A stretch of 64,000 bases of DNA, taken from NCBI RefSeq assembly GCF_900101075.1, contig NZ_FNFY01000004.1, positions 1 to 64,000 of the forward strand, read 5' to 3'. Source of the DNA: Lacicoccus qingdaonensis (GTDB taxonomy: Bacteria; Bacillota; Bacilli; Staphylococcales; Salinicoccaceae). Under the pieces are notes generated by a model. It was given only the letters and a program-made list of their open reading frames with translations, was not told the origin of the DNA and did not search any database. Of this stretch, positions 1-7,820 are shown piece by piece. A program made the translations under genes and the position numbers. Every line of letters starts with the position of its first letter. Positions within the stretch are counted from its first letter, which is position 1.

Positions 1-245
1 AAGAATTTAAATATACTATACGCACTGCATTGAATCTCCAGTTTGTCATGGATGATCGGTTTAAATTCATCCAATTTACTCGGTCTGCTCATTCTTTTCT
101 GCTCCTCTGTGTTTTGGCTTTCTGCCGCATAAGCTGCTTTCACCGTGCGATAGTCACACCCATACTGACGGGCTAATGCGGCAAAGTTGGGCTTGATACC
201 ATCGATCATAAATTTTTTGACTCCTTCACGTACGTCTTTCCTCAT
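1..245 (-). CDS. istA: IS21 family transposase IstA, N-terminal part (runs off the window)
   Basis: The reading frame starts at the ATG complementary to 243-245, with AGGAGG-type Shine-Dalgarno sequence just upstream, and is open to the edge. The first 80 or so residues begin MRKDVREGVKKFMIDG and contain a helix-turn-helix of the type used by IstA to bind the element ends (residues about 15-40, including the stretch FAALARQYGCDYRTVK). A basic PSKLDEFKPII segment follows, typical of IS21 IstA before the DDE domain. The DDE catalytic core and the partner ATPase gene istB are not in the window. Assignment rests on remembered family pattern. Confidence 0.7.
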   Translation of the reverse strand, partial: MRKDVREGVKKFMIDGIKPNFAALARQYGCDYRTVKAAYAAESQNTEEQKRMSRPSKLDEFKPIIHDKLEIQCSAYSIFKF

Positions 246-327
246 GAATATCCTCCTTAGATGTCATAAGAAAAGCATACAAAAAAATGTAGGTAAACCA
301 ACAATTTTAAATTGCCGATTTCCTACA
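1..327 (-). mobile_element. IS21-like insertion element, istA-proximal end (element continues off the left edge)
   Basis: Positions 1-245 encode the start of an IstA-like transposase on the minus strand. The stretch 246-327 is its non-coding left end. Read on the minus strand the end begins TGTAGGAAATCGG at 327, and a related inverted copy (AATGTAGGT) lies at 286-294. IS21 elements characteristically begin with TGT and carry several copies of their terminal repeat. From 328 rightwards the sequence is in frame with the neighbouring membrane protein gene, which fits 327 being the exact element boundary. The other end and the target duplication are outside the window, so the boundary is an inference. 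Confidence 0.65.
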
Positions 328-346
328 TTTTAATACTGCCATTTAC

Positions 347-1393
347 ATGTTGTTATTATTAGCAATCACGGTATCCTGGGTATTGAATGCGGCTGGCATG
401 ATACTGCCCTGGCTGTTTGGCTCCATGATCGCAACATTTTTATTCATAAGATTTGCAACTAAAGATTTTTATTATCCAAAATGGCTCGGAAATGTCGGGA
501 TATTCGTCATCGGTTTTGAGATTGGATCGACTTTTACAGTGGATGCTTTGCATGAGATGGCCGGCGAGATGGCAAACATCATCATCATCACATTCCTCAT
601 CATCGGTCTGAGTCTTGGTTTATCGACGATTTTTATGAAGCTGACAAAATGTACACCTGAAACTGCGCTGTTGTCATCAGTGCCGGGTGCACTCAGCCAG
701 ATGCTGATTCTGGCCGAAGAAGATAAAAAGGCAGATCTGCTGCTTGTGACGATTACGCAGATGTCGAGAATCATAATGGTCGTGATTCTTGTGCCGCTGA
801 TCGCGAGCTTCTTTACTGCAGACAGCGGTACAGCTGCCGTCGCAGAGGATCAGGGACCTCTCCTGACGGAAATGCTGGATCCGTCACTTCTGCTGATTTT
901 GGCCGGTGCGTTCGTCTTGATGTATTTACTTAAACTGATAAAGTTCCCGGTGCCTTTTATGTTGGGGCCGATCATTGCAATGCTGATCTGGAATATAACC
1001 ACAGGACATCATTTTTCACTGAATATCGAATTTATGAATATCGCGCAGGTCCTGTTCGGTATAAGAATCGGCATTCAGATTTCATCACTGCTGTACCAAT
1101 TGAACAGCAGAATGATCGTTTCCATGCTGATTCAGAACACACTGCTGATCTTTGGCACGCTGTTAATCGTCGGGGTTTATCAGATGTTTACGGATCATTC
1201 CTTCAACAACTTGTTTTTGAGTGCTGCACCAGGCGGTATCGGACAGCTGATCATTGTTGCTGTTGAAATGGGAGCGGACATAGCAATGATTTCAAGTTAT
1301 CATATTTTCCGTATATTCTTCATCATATTATTCGTGACACCGGTGGTCAGCTACTATTTGAAGTACAGGCGCAGAAAACATAGTGAAACTTGA
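347..1393 (+). CDS. AbrB-family membrane protein, 5' end removed by the IS insertion
   Basis: About ten hydrophobic segments arranged as two similar halves are typical of the AbrB duplication family (proteins once called putative ammonia monooxygenases; function poorly known). The repeated signature LPWLFGSMIA (near residue 20) and VPFMLGPIIAML (near 205) marks the two halves. The first ATG, at 347, has no ribosome binding site. The frame is open upstream only to 311, and from 329 it reads F-N-T-A-I-Y-M, which looks like the natural N-terminus interrupted by the IS end at 327. The gene has therefore probably lost its start codon, its ribosome binding site and a few residues. It may be silent or may be translated weakly from 347. 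Confidence 0.7.
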   Translation: MLLLLAITVSWVLNAAGMILPWLFGSMIATFLFIRFATKDFYYPKWLGNVGIFVIGFEIGSTFTVDALHEMAGEMANIIIITFLIIGLSLGLSTIFMKLTKCTPETALLSSVPGALSQMLILAEEDKKADLLLVTITQMSRIIMVVILVPLIASFFTADSGTAAVAEDQGPLLTEMLDPSLLLILAGAFVLMYLLKLIKFPVPFMLGPIIAMLIWNITTGHHFSLNIEFMNIAQVLFGIRIGIQISSLLYQLNSRMIVSMLIQNTLLIFGTLLIVGVYQMFTDHSFNNLFLSAAPGGIGQLIIVAVEMGADIAMISSYHIFRIFFIILFVTPVVSYYLKYRRRKHSET

Positions 1394-1431
1394 CAGTATA
1401 AACATATTTGTATAAGATAAATTTAATTGGA

Positions 1432-1656
1432 TAAAGAGGTCGGAAGAGTAGTCATGATCGGGTTTTCAGAGAGTATGTGGCAGGTGCGAACATACCGAAA
1501 ATCATGAGGAAAGTAGTCCGATATCAATTCAGTCTGAACCTTCAGTAGGACTGAACGTATGTATGCGTTAAATATTCGAGTGCAGCAATATTTTTATTGC
1601 TGAATTTTAGGTGGAACCGCGGAACTCCCGTCCTATTACAGGATGTGGAGTTTTTT
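1432..1656 (+). promoter_or_regulatory. T-box riboswitch (tRNA-Val sensing) controlling valS
   Basis: The leader has the T-box core AGGTGGAACCGCGG at 1609-1622. It is followed by a terminator hairpin, with AACTCC (1623-1628) and TCCT (1631-1634) pairing with AGGA (1640-1643) and GGAGTT (1647-1652), and then a T run. In stem I, TCATGAT pairs with ATCATGA and CGGA pairs with TCCG around an internal loop. The 3' side of that loop carries the specifier GTA (1513-1515), a valine codon. Uncharged tRNA-Val is expected to stabilise the antiterminator and allow valS transcription. The architecture is seen in the sequence and the mechanism is established for the family. Confidence 0.95.
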
Positions 1657-1676
1657 ATTATGAGAGGAGTTTTTTT

Positions 1677-4298
1677 ATGGAAATGCCAAAAAAGTATCAT
1701 CCGGGAACTATCGAAGAAGGTAAATATGAAAAATGGGTCAAAGAAGGTTATTTCAAATCAGATGCAGAATCTGACAAAGAGCCGTTCTCCATCGTCATTC
1801 CGCCGCCTAACGTGACGGGGAAACTTCACCTTGGCCATGCATGGGACACCACTCTGCAGGACATCATAACACGTATGAAACGTATGCAGGGCTATGAAGT
1901 GTTATACCTGCCGGGTATGGACCACGCAGGAATAGCCACACAGGCAAAAGTGGATGCACGCCTCCGTGAAAATGGCATCAGATCACATGAAATCGGCAGG
2001 GAAAAATTTTTGGAGCATGCCTGGAACTGGAAAGAAGAGTATGCAGACTTTATCAGAAACCAGTGGGCAAAGCTCGGGCTCGGCCTGGATTATGATAAAG
2101 AGCGTTTCACGATGGATGAGGGGCTTTCCAATGCTGTCAGAAAAGTATTTGTGGATATGTACAATAAAGATCTCATCTACCGAGGTGAGTATATCATCAT
2201 CTGGGATCCGAAAACAAAGACGGCTCTGTCTGATATTGAAGTGATCCATAAAGAGATCGAAGGCAGATTCTATCATGTAAAATATCCTCTCACTGACGGC
2301 TCCGGATTTTTGGAGATCGCGACGACACGTCCTGAAACAATGCTCGGCGACACTGCGATTGTCGTTCACCCTGAAGATGAGCGGTATAAAGACCTGATCG
2401 GCAAAACAGTCACTCTGCCGATCATCGAACGAGAACTGCCGATCATTGCAGACAGTTATGTCGATAAGGAATTTGGTACCGGTGTGATGAAAGTGACGCC
2501 GGCGCATGACCCAAATGACTTTGAAATCGGCAACAGACACGACCTTGAGCGTATTAACGTCATGCACCCGGACGGCTCCATAAATGAGCTTGGGGGACCG
2601 TATGAAGGTCTTGACCGTTTTGACTGCCGTAAGCAGCTGGTGAAGGACCTGGAAGAACAGGACCTTATGATCAAGATTGAATCACACATGCACTCGGTCG
2701 GACACTCTGAGAGAAGTGACGCTGTTGTTGAGCCGTATTTATCAACGCAGTGGTTTGTAAAGATGGACAAGCTCGCCAAAGATTCAACGGATAACCAGAG
2801 TACGGATAACCGTATCGAATTTGTGCCGCCGAGATTCGAACAGACATTCAATACATGGATGGGCAACATCCGGGACTGGGTGATTTCCAGACAGCTGTGG
2901 TGGGGACATCAGATCCCTGCATGGTATCACAATGAAACCGGTGAGATTCATGTCGGCATGGAAGCACCAGAAGACAGTGAGAACTGGACACAGGACGAAG
3001 ATGTTCTGGATACATGGTTTTCAAGTGCACTGTGGCCGTTCTCGACTATGGGCTGGCCTGAAGAGACTGCGGACCTTAAGAAGTTCTTCCCGACAAATGT
3101 GCTTGTTACGGGCTATGACATCATATTCTTCTGGGTTGCGAGAATGATTTTCTCCTCACTGGAACATACAGGCGGGAAACCATTCGATGATGTTTTACTG
3201 CATGGGCTTGTACGTGACGAGCAAAATCGCAAGATGTCAAAATCACTCGGCAACGGTGTGGATCCGATGGATGTCATCGATAAGTACGGTGCGGATGCAC
3301 TAAGATACTTCCTTGCGACCGGTTCGACACCGGGGCAGGACCTGCGCTACAGCGATGAAAAAGTCGAGTCTGTCTGGAACTTTATTAATAAAATCTGGAA
3401 TGCTTCAAGGTTCGCCCTGATGAATATCGGTCCGGACTTCAAGATGTCGGATATTAAGCTGGACGGCAAAAAGTCACTTGCGGATAAATGGATACTGACG
3501 AACCTGAATACTACGATCAATGAAGTGACACGTCTTTCCGCGAAGTATGAATTCGGTGAAGTCGGCAGACTGCTGTATAACTTTATCTGGGATGATTTCT
3601 GTGACTGGTATATTGAAATGGCAAAAGTACCGATGACAGAAGGTACTGATGAAGAGAAGCATATGACACGTTCAGTACTGCTTTATACGCTGGATAAAAT
3701 TCTTAAGATGCTTCATCCGTTCATGCCGTTTGTCACTGAAGAGATTTACCAGACAATCGAAGACGGCCGTACAATTGTGACGAGTGAATGGCCGGTTGCG
3801 AATAATGATCATATTGATGAATCGGCGAAAAAGGAAATGGCGCTCTTAGTCGAAATCATCAAATCTGTCCGTCAGACAAGAAGCGAAGTGAATACGCCGC
3901 TGTCAAGACCGATTGATATCAAGATAGAGGTTAAAGATGACGCGAGACGTCAGGCCGTGGAGGCGAACAAACATTACATCATCCGTTTCTGTAATCCGGG
4001 AACACTTGAAATTGCTGCCGGGATCGATAAGAATGATGATGATAAAACGAGTGTGATAGGCGGGGCAACAGTCATTTTACCGCTGGCGGGACTGATCAAC
4101 AAAGAAGAAGAAATTGCGCGTCTGAATAAGGAAAAAGAACGTCTGGCCAATGAGCTGAAACGTGTACATGGAAAATTGAGCAATGAGAAGTTTGTTGCGA
4201 ATGCACCTGAAAACGTGGTGCAGCAGGAAAAAGAAAAAGAAGCCAAGTATCAGTCGCAGTATGATGAAGTGTCATTGCGCCTGCAAAGCTTGCAGTAA
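1677..4298 (+). CDS. valS: Valine--tRNA ligase
   Basis: This cytoplasmic class I aminoacyl-tRNA synthetase charges tRNA-Val with valine and edits misactivated threonine. The 873-residue product has the HIGH-type motif as HLGHAW after PPPNVTGK (near residue 50), an editing domain in the 200-350 region, and the KMSKS loop as [10 protein letters not shown] (near residue 520). A C-terminal coiled-coil arm fills the last 70 residues. Length matches the staphylococcal enzyme (about 876). The start at 1677 follows AGAGGAG at 1663-1669. The longer frame from GTG 1611 would begin inside the T-box core and is rejected. The gene is controlled by the T-box upstream, and folC follows after 15 bases. Confidence 0.97.
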   Translation: MEMPKKYHPGTIEEGKYEKWVKEGYFKSDAESDKEPFSIVIPPPNVTGKLHLGHAWDTTLQDIITRMKRMQGYEVLYLPGMDHAGIATQAKVDARLRENGIRSHEIGREKFLEHAWNWKEEYADFIRNQWAKLGLGLDYDKERFTMDEGLSNAVRKVFVDMYNKDLIYRGEYIIIWDPKTKTALSDIEVIHKEIEGRFYHVKYPLTDGSGFLEIATTRPETMLGDTAIVVHPEDERYKDLIGKTVTLPIIERELPIIADSYVDKEFGTGVMKVTPAHDPNDFEIGNRHDLERINVMHPDGSINELGGPYEGLDRFDCRKQLVKDLEEQDLMIKIESHMHSVGHSERSDAVVEPYLSTQWFVKMDKLAKDSTDNQSTDNRIEFVPPRFEQTFNTWMGNIRDWVISRQLWWGHQIPAWYHNETGEIHVGMEAPEDSENWTQDEDVLDTWFSSALWPFSTMGWPEETADLKKFFPTNVLVTGYDIIFFWVARMIFSSLEHTGGKPFDDVLLHGLVRDEQNRKMSKSLGNGVDPMDVIDKYGADALRYFLATGSTPGQDLRYSDEKVESVWNFINKIWNASRFALMNIGPDFKMSDIKLDGKKSLADKWILTNLNTTINEVTRLSAKYEFGEVGRLLYNFIWDDFCDWYIEMAKVPMTEGTDEEKHMTRSVLLYTLDKILKMLHPFMPFVTEEIYQTIEDGRTIVTSEWPVANNDHIDESAKKEMALLVEIIKSVRQTRSEVNTPLSRPIDIKIEVKDDARRQAVEANKHYIIRFCNPGTLEIAAGIDKNDDDKTSVIGGATVILPLAGLINKEEEIARLNKEKERLANELKRVHGKLSNEKFVANAPENVVQQEKEKEAKYQSQYDEVSLRLQSLQ

Positions 4299-4313
4299 AG
4301 GGGTATTATCTTA

Positions 4314-5576
4314 ATGAACTATCAAGAGAGTTTATCTTGGATTCATGACCAGATGAAATTTGGCATCAAACCGGGTATCGGCAGAATGAAGTGGATGCTG
4401 GAGCGGCTGGGTTCACCGCAAAATAAGATAAAAGGTATCCATATCGCAGGAACGAACGGTAAAGGATCCACACTGAGTTATATGAGACAGGCAATGAATG
4501 CGAATGATTACTCGGTCGGCACTTTCACATCCCCGTACATTGAAATATTCAATGAACGTATTTCTCTGAATGGGAAGCCTGTTTCAGATGACACGATAGC
4601 AGAACTCGCAACCATCGTCCGTCCGGTAACTGAAGAGATGACTGAAAAAACCGACCTGGGTGCGGCCACCGAATTTGAAGTCATCACTACGATGATGTTC
4701 GTCTACTTCGGTGAAATACACCCGGTGGACTTTGTCATAGTGGAAGCTGGTCTCGGTGCCACGCATGATTCGACCAATGTATTTTCACCGGTCATGACAA
4801 TACTGACAAGTATCGGTCTCGACCACACTGAAATACTCGGGGATACACTGGTCGATATAGCGAAAGATAAGGCAGGCGTCATCAAACAGGATATTCCGCT
4901 TGTATACAATGTTGCCGATGATTTGAGCAGATCCCATGTGCAGAAAGTATTGGCGGAAAAGAATGCCAAAAGCGTTGAACTGTATAAAGATATATTCATC
5001 TATCATCAGGGCAATGAATTTGGCTTTAAATACGGCAACTATGACTTTGAAAATATTCAGCTGAAGATGATCGGCATGCACCAGCGGGAGAATGCGGCAT
5101 TGGCCATGGCGGCGCTTGTAGAGCTGCAGGAGCGCGGGGAAGTATCTTTGAACCTGAATAAGATGGTCGATGCAATAGAAGAGACCGAATGGACCGGCCG
5201 CATCGAAACATTGCAGGATTCGCCTCTGATCATCGCAGATGGTGCGCATAATAACGAGGCGGTCGATGCTCTTGTTTCGACGATGAAGGACTATTATGGA
5301 GACAGGAAGATCACAATACTTTTCTCTGCAGTGAAAGGCAAGCCCATCGGACCGATGGTGGAAAAGCTGAATGACATTGCGGATGAATTTTTTGTCACGG
5401 AATTTGAATTCTTCAAATCCCTGCCGCTGGAAGACATTTATGATGCAGTCAGTCATCCTGCCAAGAGGACTGTCAAGGACTATGAGAATTTCATCAGGGA
5501 TTTTGACGGCGACCTGCTGCTCATCACCGGCAGCCTGTACTTTATCAGCGATGTCAAACAGCGCTTCAGCAAATAG
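4314..5576 (+). CDS. folC: Folylpolyglutamate synthase / dihydrofolate synthase
   Basis: The enzyme adds glutamate to folates (and to dihydropteroate, if bifunctional) in the cytoplasm using ATP. The 420-residue Mur-ligase-fold protein carries the P-loop GTNGKGST near residue 47 and the adjacent loop FTSPYIEIFNERI near 72, both diagnostic of FolC. A conserved ADGAHN segment lies near residue 308. The start follows AAAGGGG 15 bases after valS, an order shared with S. aureus and Bacillus, so cotranscription from the valS T-box is likely. A strong terminator follows. Confidence 0.95.
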   Translation: MNYQESLSWIHDQMKFGIKPGIGRMKWMLERLGSPQNKIKGIHIAGTNGKGSTLSYMRQAMNANDYSVGTFTSPYIEIFNERISLNGKPVSDDTIAELATIVRPVTEEMTEKTDLGAATEFEVITTMMFVYFGEIHPVDFVIVEAGLGATHDSTNVFSPVMTILTSIGLDHTEILGDTLVDIAKDKAGVIKQDIPLVYNVADDLSRSHVQKVLAEKNAKSVELYKDIFIYHQGNEFGFKYGNYDFENIQLKMIGMHQRENAALAMAALVELQERGEVSLNLNKMVDAIEETEWTGRIETLQDSPLIIADGAHNNEAVDALVSTMKDYYGDRKITILFSAVKGKPIGPMVEKLNDIADEFFVTEFEFFKSLPLEDIYDAVSHPAKRTVKDYENFIRDFDGDLLLITGSLYFISDVKQRFSK

Positions 5577-5592
5577 AACAGAACATATTCAA

Positions 5593-5636
5593 AAGGAGGC
5601 GGATCTGCTTAAAAGATCCGCCTCCTTTTTATATGA
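5593..5636 (+). terminator. Rho-independent terminator after folC
   Basis: Arms AAAGGAGGCGGATCT and AGATCCGCCTCCTTT enclose a short loop and are followed by T residues. The A-rich 5' flank means it could also stop the converging YfcC-type gene transcript. Confidence 0.9.
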
Positions 5637-5666
5637 GGATGCTCACTTGATCGCATTTTTAATTTT

Positions 5667-7031
5667 CTAAAACGGACCGTACCCGATGACGATGCTGACG
5701 GCCATGAACACTGAGCTTGCGATTATCCATGTCAGCATGACGGGCCAGACGAATCGCAGCCATTTTTCATATGGTATCTGAGCGATTGAAAGTCCTGCCA
5801 TCAGAATTGCTGAAGTAGGGAACAGATAGTTCGATAATCCGTCTCCAAGCTGGAAGGCGAGGACGACAGATTGCCTGGGTACGCCGACAATGTCTCCGAT
5901 CGGTGCCATCAGCGGTATTGTTGTGGCTGCCTGGCCGGAGCCTGACGGGATGAAAAAGTTGATGATGAATTGTGTGAAGAACATGCCGACTGCGGCGATT
6001 GTCGATGGCAGTCCCTCAAGCACTGAACTTACTGCGAAGATGACTGTATCGATGATGGTGCCGTCTTCTAAAATCAGTAGGATACAGCGTGCAAGCCCAA
6101 CGATCAATGCTCCGAAAGTCACATCTTTTGCACCTTTGATGAAGTCTTCTGCGATAGCATTCGGCGAGTTGCCGCCGATAAATCCTGAAAGTATCCCCAT
6201 AGCGAGGAATATGGCTGCGAGCTCTGTGCCGGTCGACCAACCATTGACGACACCGTAGACAATCAGTGCAAGACCGCCAAATATTACAAGAAGCACCGCG
6301 ATATGCCTTTTTGTCAGATCTTTGAATTCATACGTTTCAGTGCCGGCTTGCTTTTCCAGGTCATATATGTAACTGTTCTGTTTATCTTTTTGCACGCGTT
6401 TACCGTATTTGTAAACGAAGAATGCAGCGATGCCTACAAAGATGATTTGAACAATGATGCGCAGGCCCATACCCGAGAACAGCGGCAGTTCTGCAATTTC
6501 CTGCGCGACGCCGACTGTGAATATGTTCATGAATCCTCCGGAGAATCCTGCTGCGGCCCCGAGGGCGACCATTGACATGCCCGTTATCGCATCCATCCCG
6601 AGGGAGCGTGCAAGTATGACGCCCATCGGAATGAATATCAGAGTGGACTCTGCCATTCCGAATGTTGCGCCGCCAAATGAGAATATCAGCATTGTCAGCG
6701 GTATGAGTATGATCTCTTTATTTTTTAAAAGAGAGACGATTTTGTTGATGCCTGCTTCAATCGCACCGGTGCCGTTGATCATTCCGAAGGCACCGCCGAT
6801 GATGAATATTAAAAAGATGATGCTTGCGGCGTCAACCATGCCGAGCGGAACGACTGTGAAAACCTGTGTCCATTCGACAGGATTCTGCTCAATATATGTA
6901 AATGTTGTTTCATCGACGACCTGCCTGCCTTCTGAGTCTTCATAGCGGTCATATTCACCGGCAGGGATAATATAACTCGCGATGGCGGCCACGATTACAA
7001 TCGCATAAATCAGGACGAACGCATGTGGCAT
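5667..7031 (-). CDS. YfcC family membrane carrier (C4-dicarboxylate/amino acid carrier-like)
   Basis: This polytopic membrane protein of at least 454 residues has about 12 hydrophobic segments. It matches the YfcC/DcuC-like family (Pfam C4-dicarboxylate anaerobic carrier group), with the opening MPHAFVLIYAIV, an ASYIIPAGEYDR motif near residue 18 and a FIPSGSGQAATTIPLMAPI motif near 365. Family members are annotated as basic amino acid antiporters or short peptide/dicarboxylate carriers; the substrate cannot be read from sequence. The first ATG (7031) lies 27 bases from a perfect AGGAGG at 7059-7064. The frame is open through CTG, ATT, ACA and ATA codons in that gap, so translation may begin upstream at a rare start such as ATA 7049. 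Confidence 0.8.
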   Translation of the reverse strand: MPHAFVLIYAIVIVAAIASYIIPAGEYDRYEDSEGRQVVDETTFTYIEQNPVEWTQVFTVVPLGMVDAASIIFLIFIIGGAFGMINGTGAIEAGINKIVSLLKNKEIILIPLTMLIFSFGGATFGMAESTLIFIPMGVILARSLGMDAITGMSMVALGAAAGFSGGFMNIFTVGVAQEIAELPLFSGMGLRIIVQIIFVGIAAFFVYKYGKRVQKDKQNSYIYDLEKQAGTETYEFKDLTKRHIAVLLVIFGGLALIVYGVVNGWSTGTELAAIFLAMGILSGFIGGNSPNAIAEDFIKGAKDVTFGALIVGLARCILLILEDGTIIDTVIFAVSSVLEGLPSTIAAVGMFFTQFIINFFIPSGSGQAATTIPLMAPIGDIVGVPRQSVVLAFQLGDGLSNYLFPTSAILMAGLSIAQIPYEKWLRFVWPVMLTWIIASSVFMAVSIVIGYGPF

Positions 7032-7159
7032 TTTAATGTTTTTAAATATTGTAATCAGCCTCCTGTTTATAAGTGTATGTGATAAGTATATCGTAACGAT
7101 TTACTTATTTGTATACTATTTTCAATTATTACAGGTGGTACAGCATCATCTGGTATAAT

Positions 7160-7194
7160 AAAAAAAGAAAACCGGATTAATCCGGTTTCCCCAT
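7160..7194 (-). terminator. Terminator downstream of mscL
   Basis: The arms AAACCGGATT and AATCCGGTTT form a hairpin next to an A-rich stretch that reads as a T run on the minus strand, directly after the mscL stop codon. Confidence 0.85.
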
Positions 7195-7195
7195 T

Positions 7196-7567
7196 TTAGT
7201 TATTTGGTTTGTTGTCTTTTACCAATGAATCTCTGATTTCTCTTAACAGCACAAGCTGTTCATCTTCTGCTTCTTCTTCCACAAATCTGTTTTTAGTCAG
7301 CTTATTGACCACTTTGATGAATACGAAGATCGCAGCTGCAATGATCAGGAAGTCGATGATCGCCTGGATGAATACGCCGTAAGTGATGCCCATGTAAACC
7401 CAGTCCGAAGCAAAATCAGTATCTCCAAAAATCAGTGCGATAGTGGGCATGATGATATTTTCAACGAGTGCCTCAACAATTTTACCGAAAGCTGCACCGA
7501 TGACGACTGCTACAGCTAAATCCAATACATTACCGCGCAGTATAAAATCTTTAAATTCCTGCCACAT
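7196..7567 (-). CDS. mscL: Large-conductance mechanosensitive channel
   Basis: MscL is a homopentameric inner-membrane channel that opens under membrane tension to release solutes during hypo-osmotic shock. The 123-residue product shows the family layout: the amphipathic N-terminal helix [35 protein letters not shown] leads into pore helix TM1. A periplasmic loop ([13 protein letters not shown]) follows, then TM2 near residues 65-88, and a charged cytoplasmic tail rich in E and D. The AGGTAAAT-like ribosome site sits just upstream. It is transcribed alone, divergently from acnA, with its own terminator. Confidence 0.97.
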   Translation of the reverse strand: MWQEFKDFILRGNVLDLAVAVVIGAAFGKIVEALVENIIMPTIALIFGDTDFASDWVYMGITYGVFIQAIIDFLIIAAAIFVFIKVVNKLTKNRFVEEEAEDEQLVLLREIRDSLVKDNKPNN

Positions 7568-7820
7568 AATATTTACCTCCAGGTAGTTTTTGTATTAAGT
7601 AATCATTTTTACTTATTAAATATACAACAACGAGTTGTAAATACAAGTGATATTAGTATATTTCTACATAATAAATATTTATACTGCTCATAGTTAATCA
7701 TAAGTATTAGTTATTATTGTTAGTTAATTATTTGTATCATAATTTGAATTGTGAACCATTTACAAGCTTTAATTATCAGGTATACTGTATATAAGACTAA
7801 TTTTAGGGGGCAAATTTACA
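7568..7820. promoter_or_regulatory. Divergent promoter region mscL/acnA, with acnA promoter at 7759-7786
   Basis: The 253-base spacer is very AT-rich. A good vegetative promoter for acnA is TTTACA (7759-7764), a 16-base spacer and TATACT (7781-7786). An ATAA-N7-TTAT dyad lies at 7668-7682. This is the consensus reported for the CcpC citrate-responsive repressor on citB in Bacillus subtilis, but such a dyad can arise by chance in AT-rich DNA and it lies far upstream here. Confidence 0.6.

Noticed and set aside
1611-1676. Longer valS start at GTG 1611
   Set aside because: It would start inside the T-box core and read through the terminator hairpin; the ATG at 1677 has a proper ribosome site and fits family length.
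1983-2567. A 194-codon minus-strand frame inside valS
   Set aside because: Opposite strand of a well-conserved synthetase; no ribosome site and no recognisable protein.
4785-5456. A 223-codon minus-strand frame inside folC
   Set aside because: Shadow of folC; composition is that of an antisense frame.
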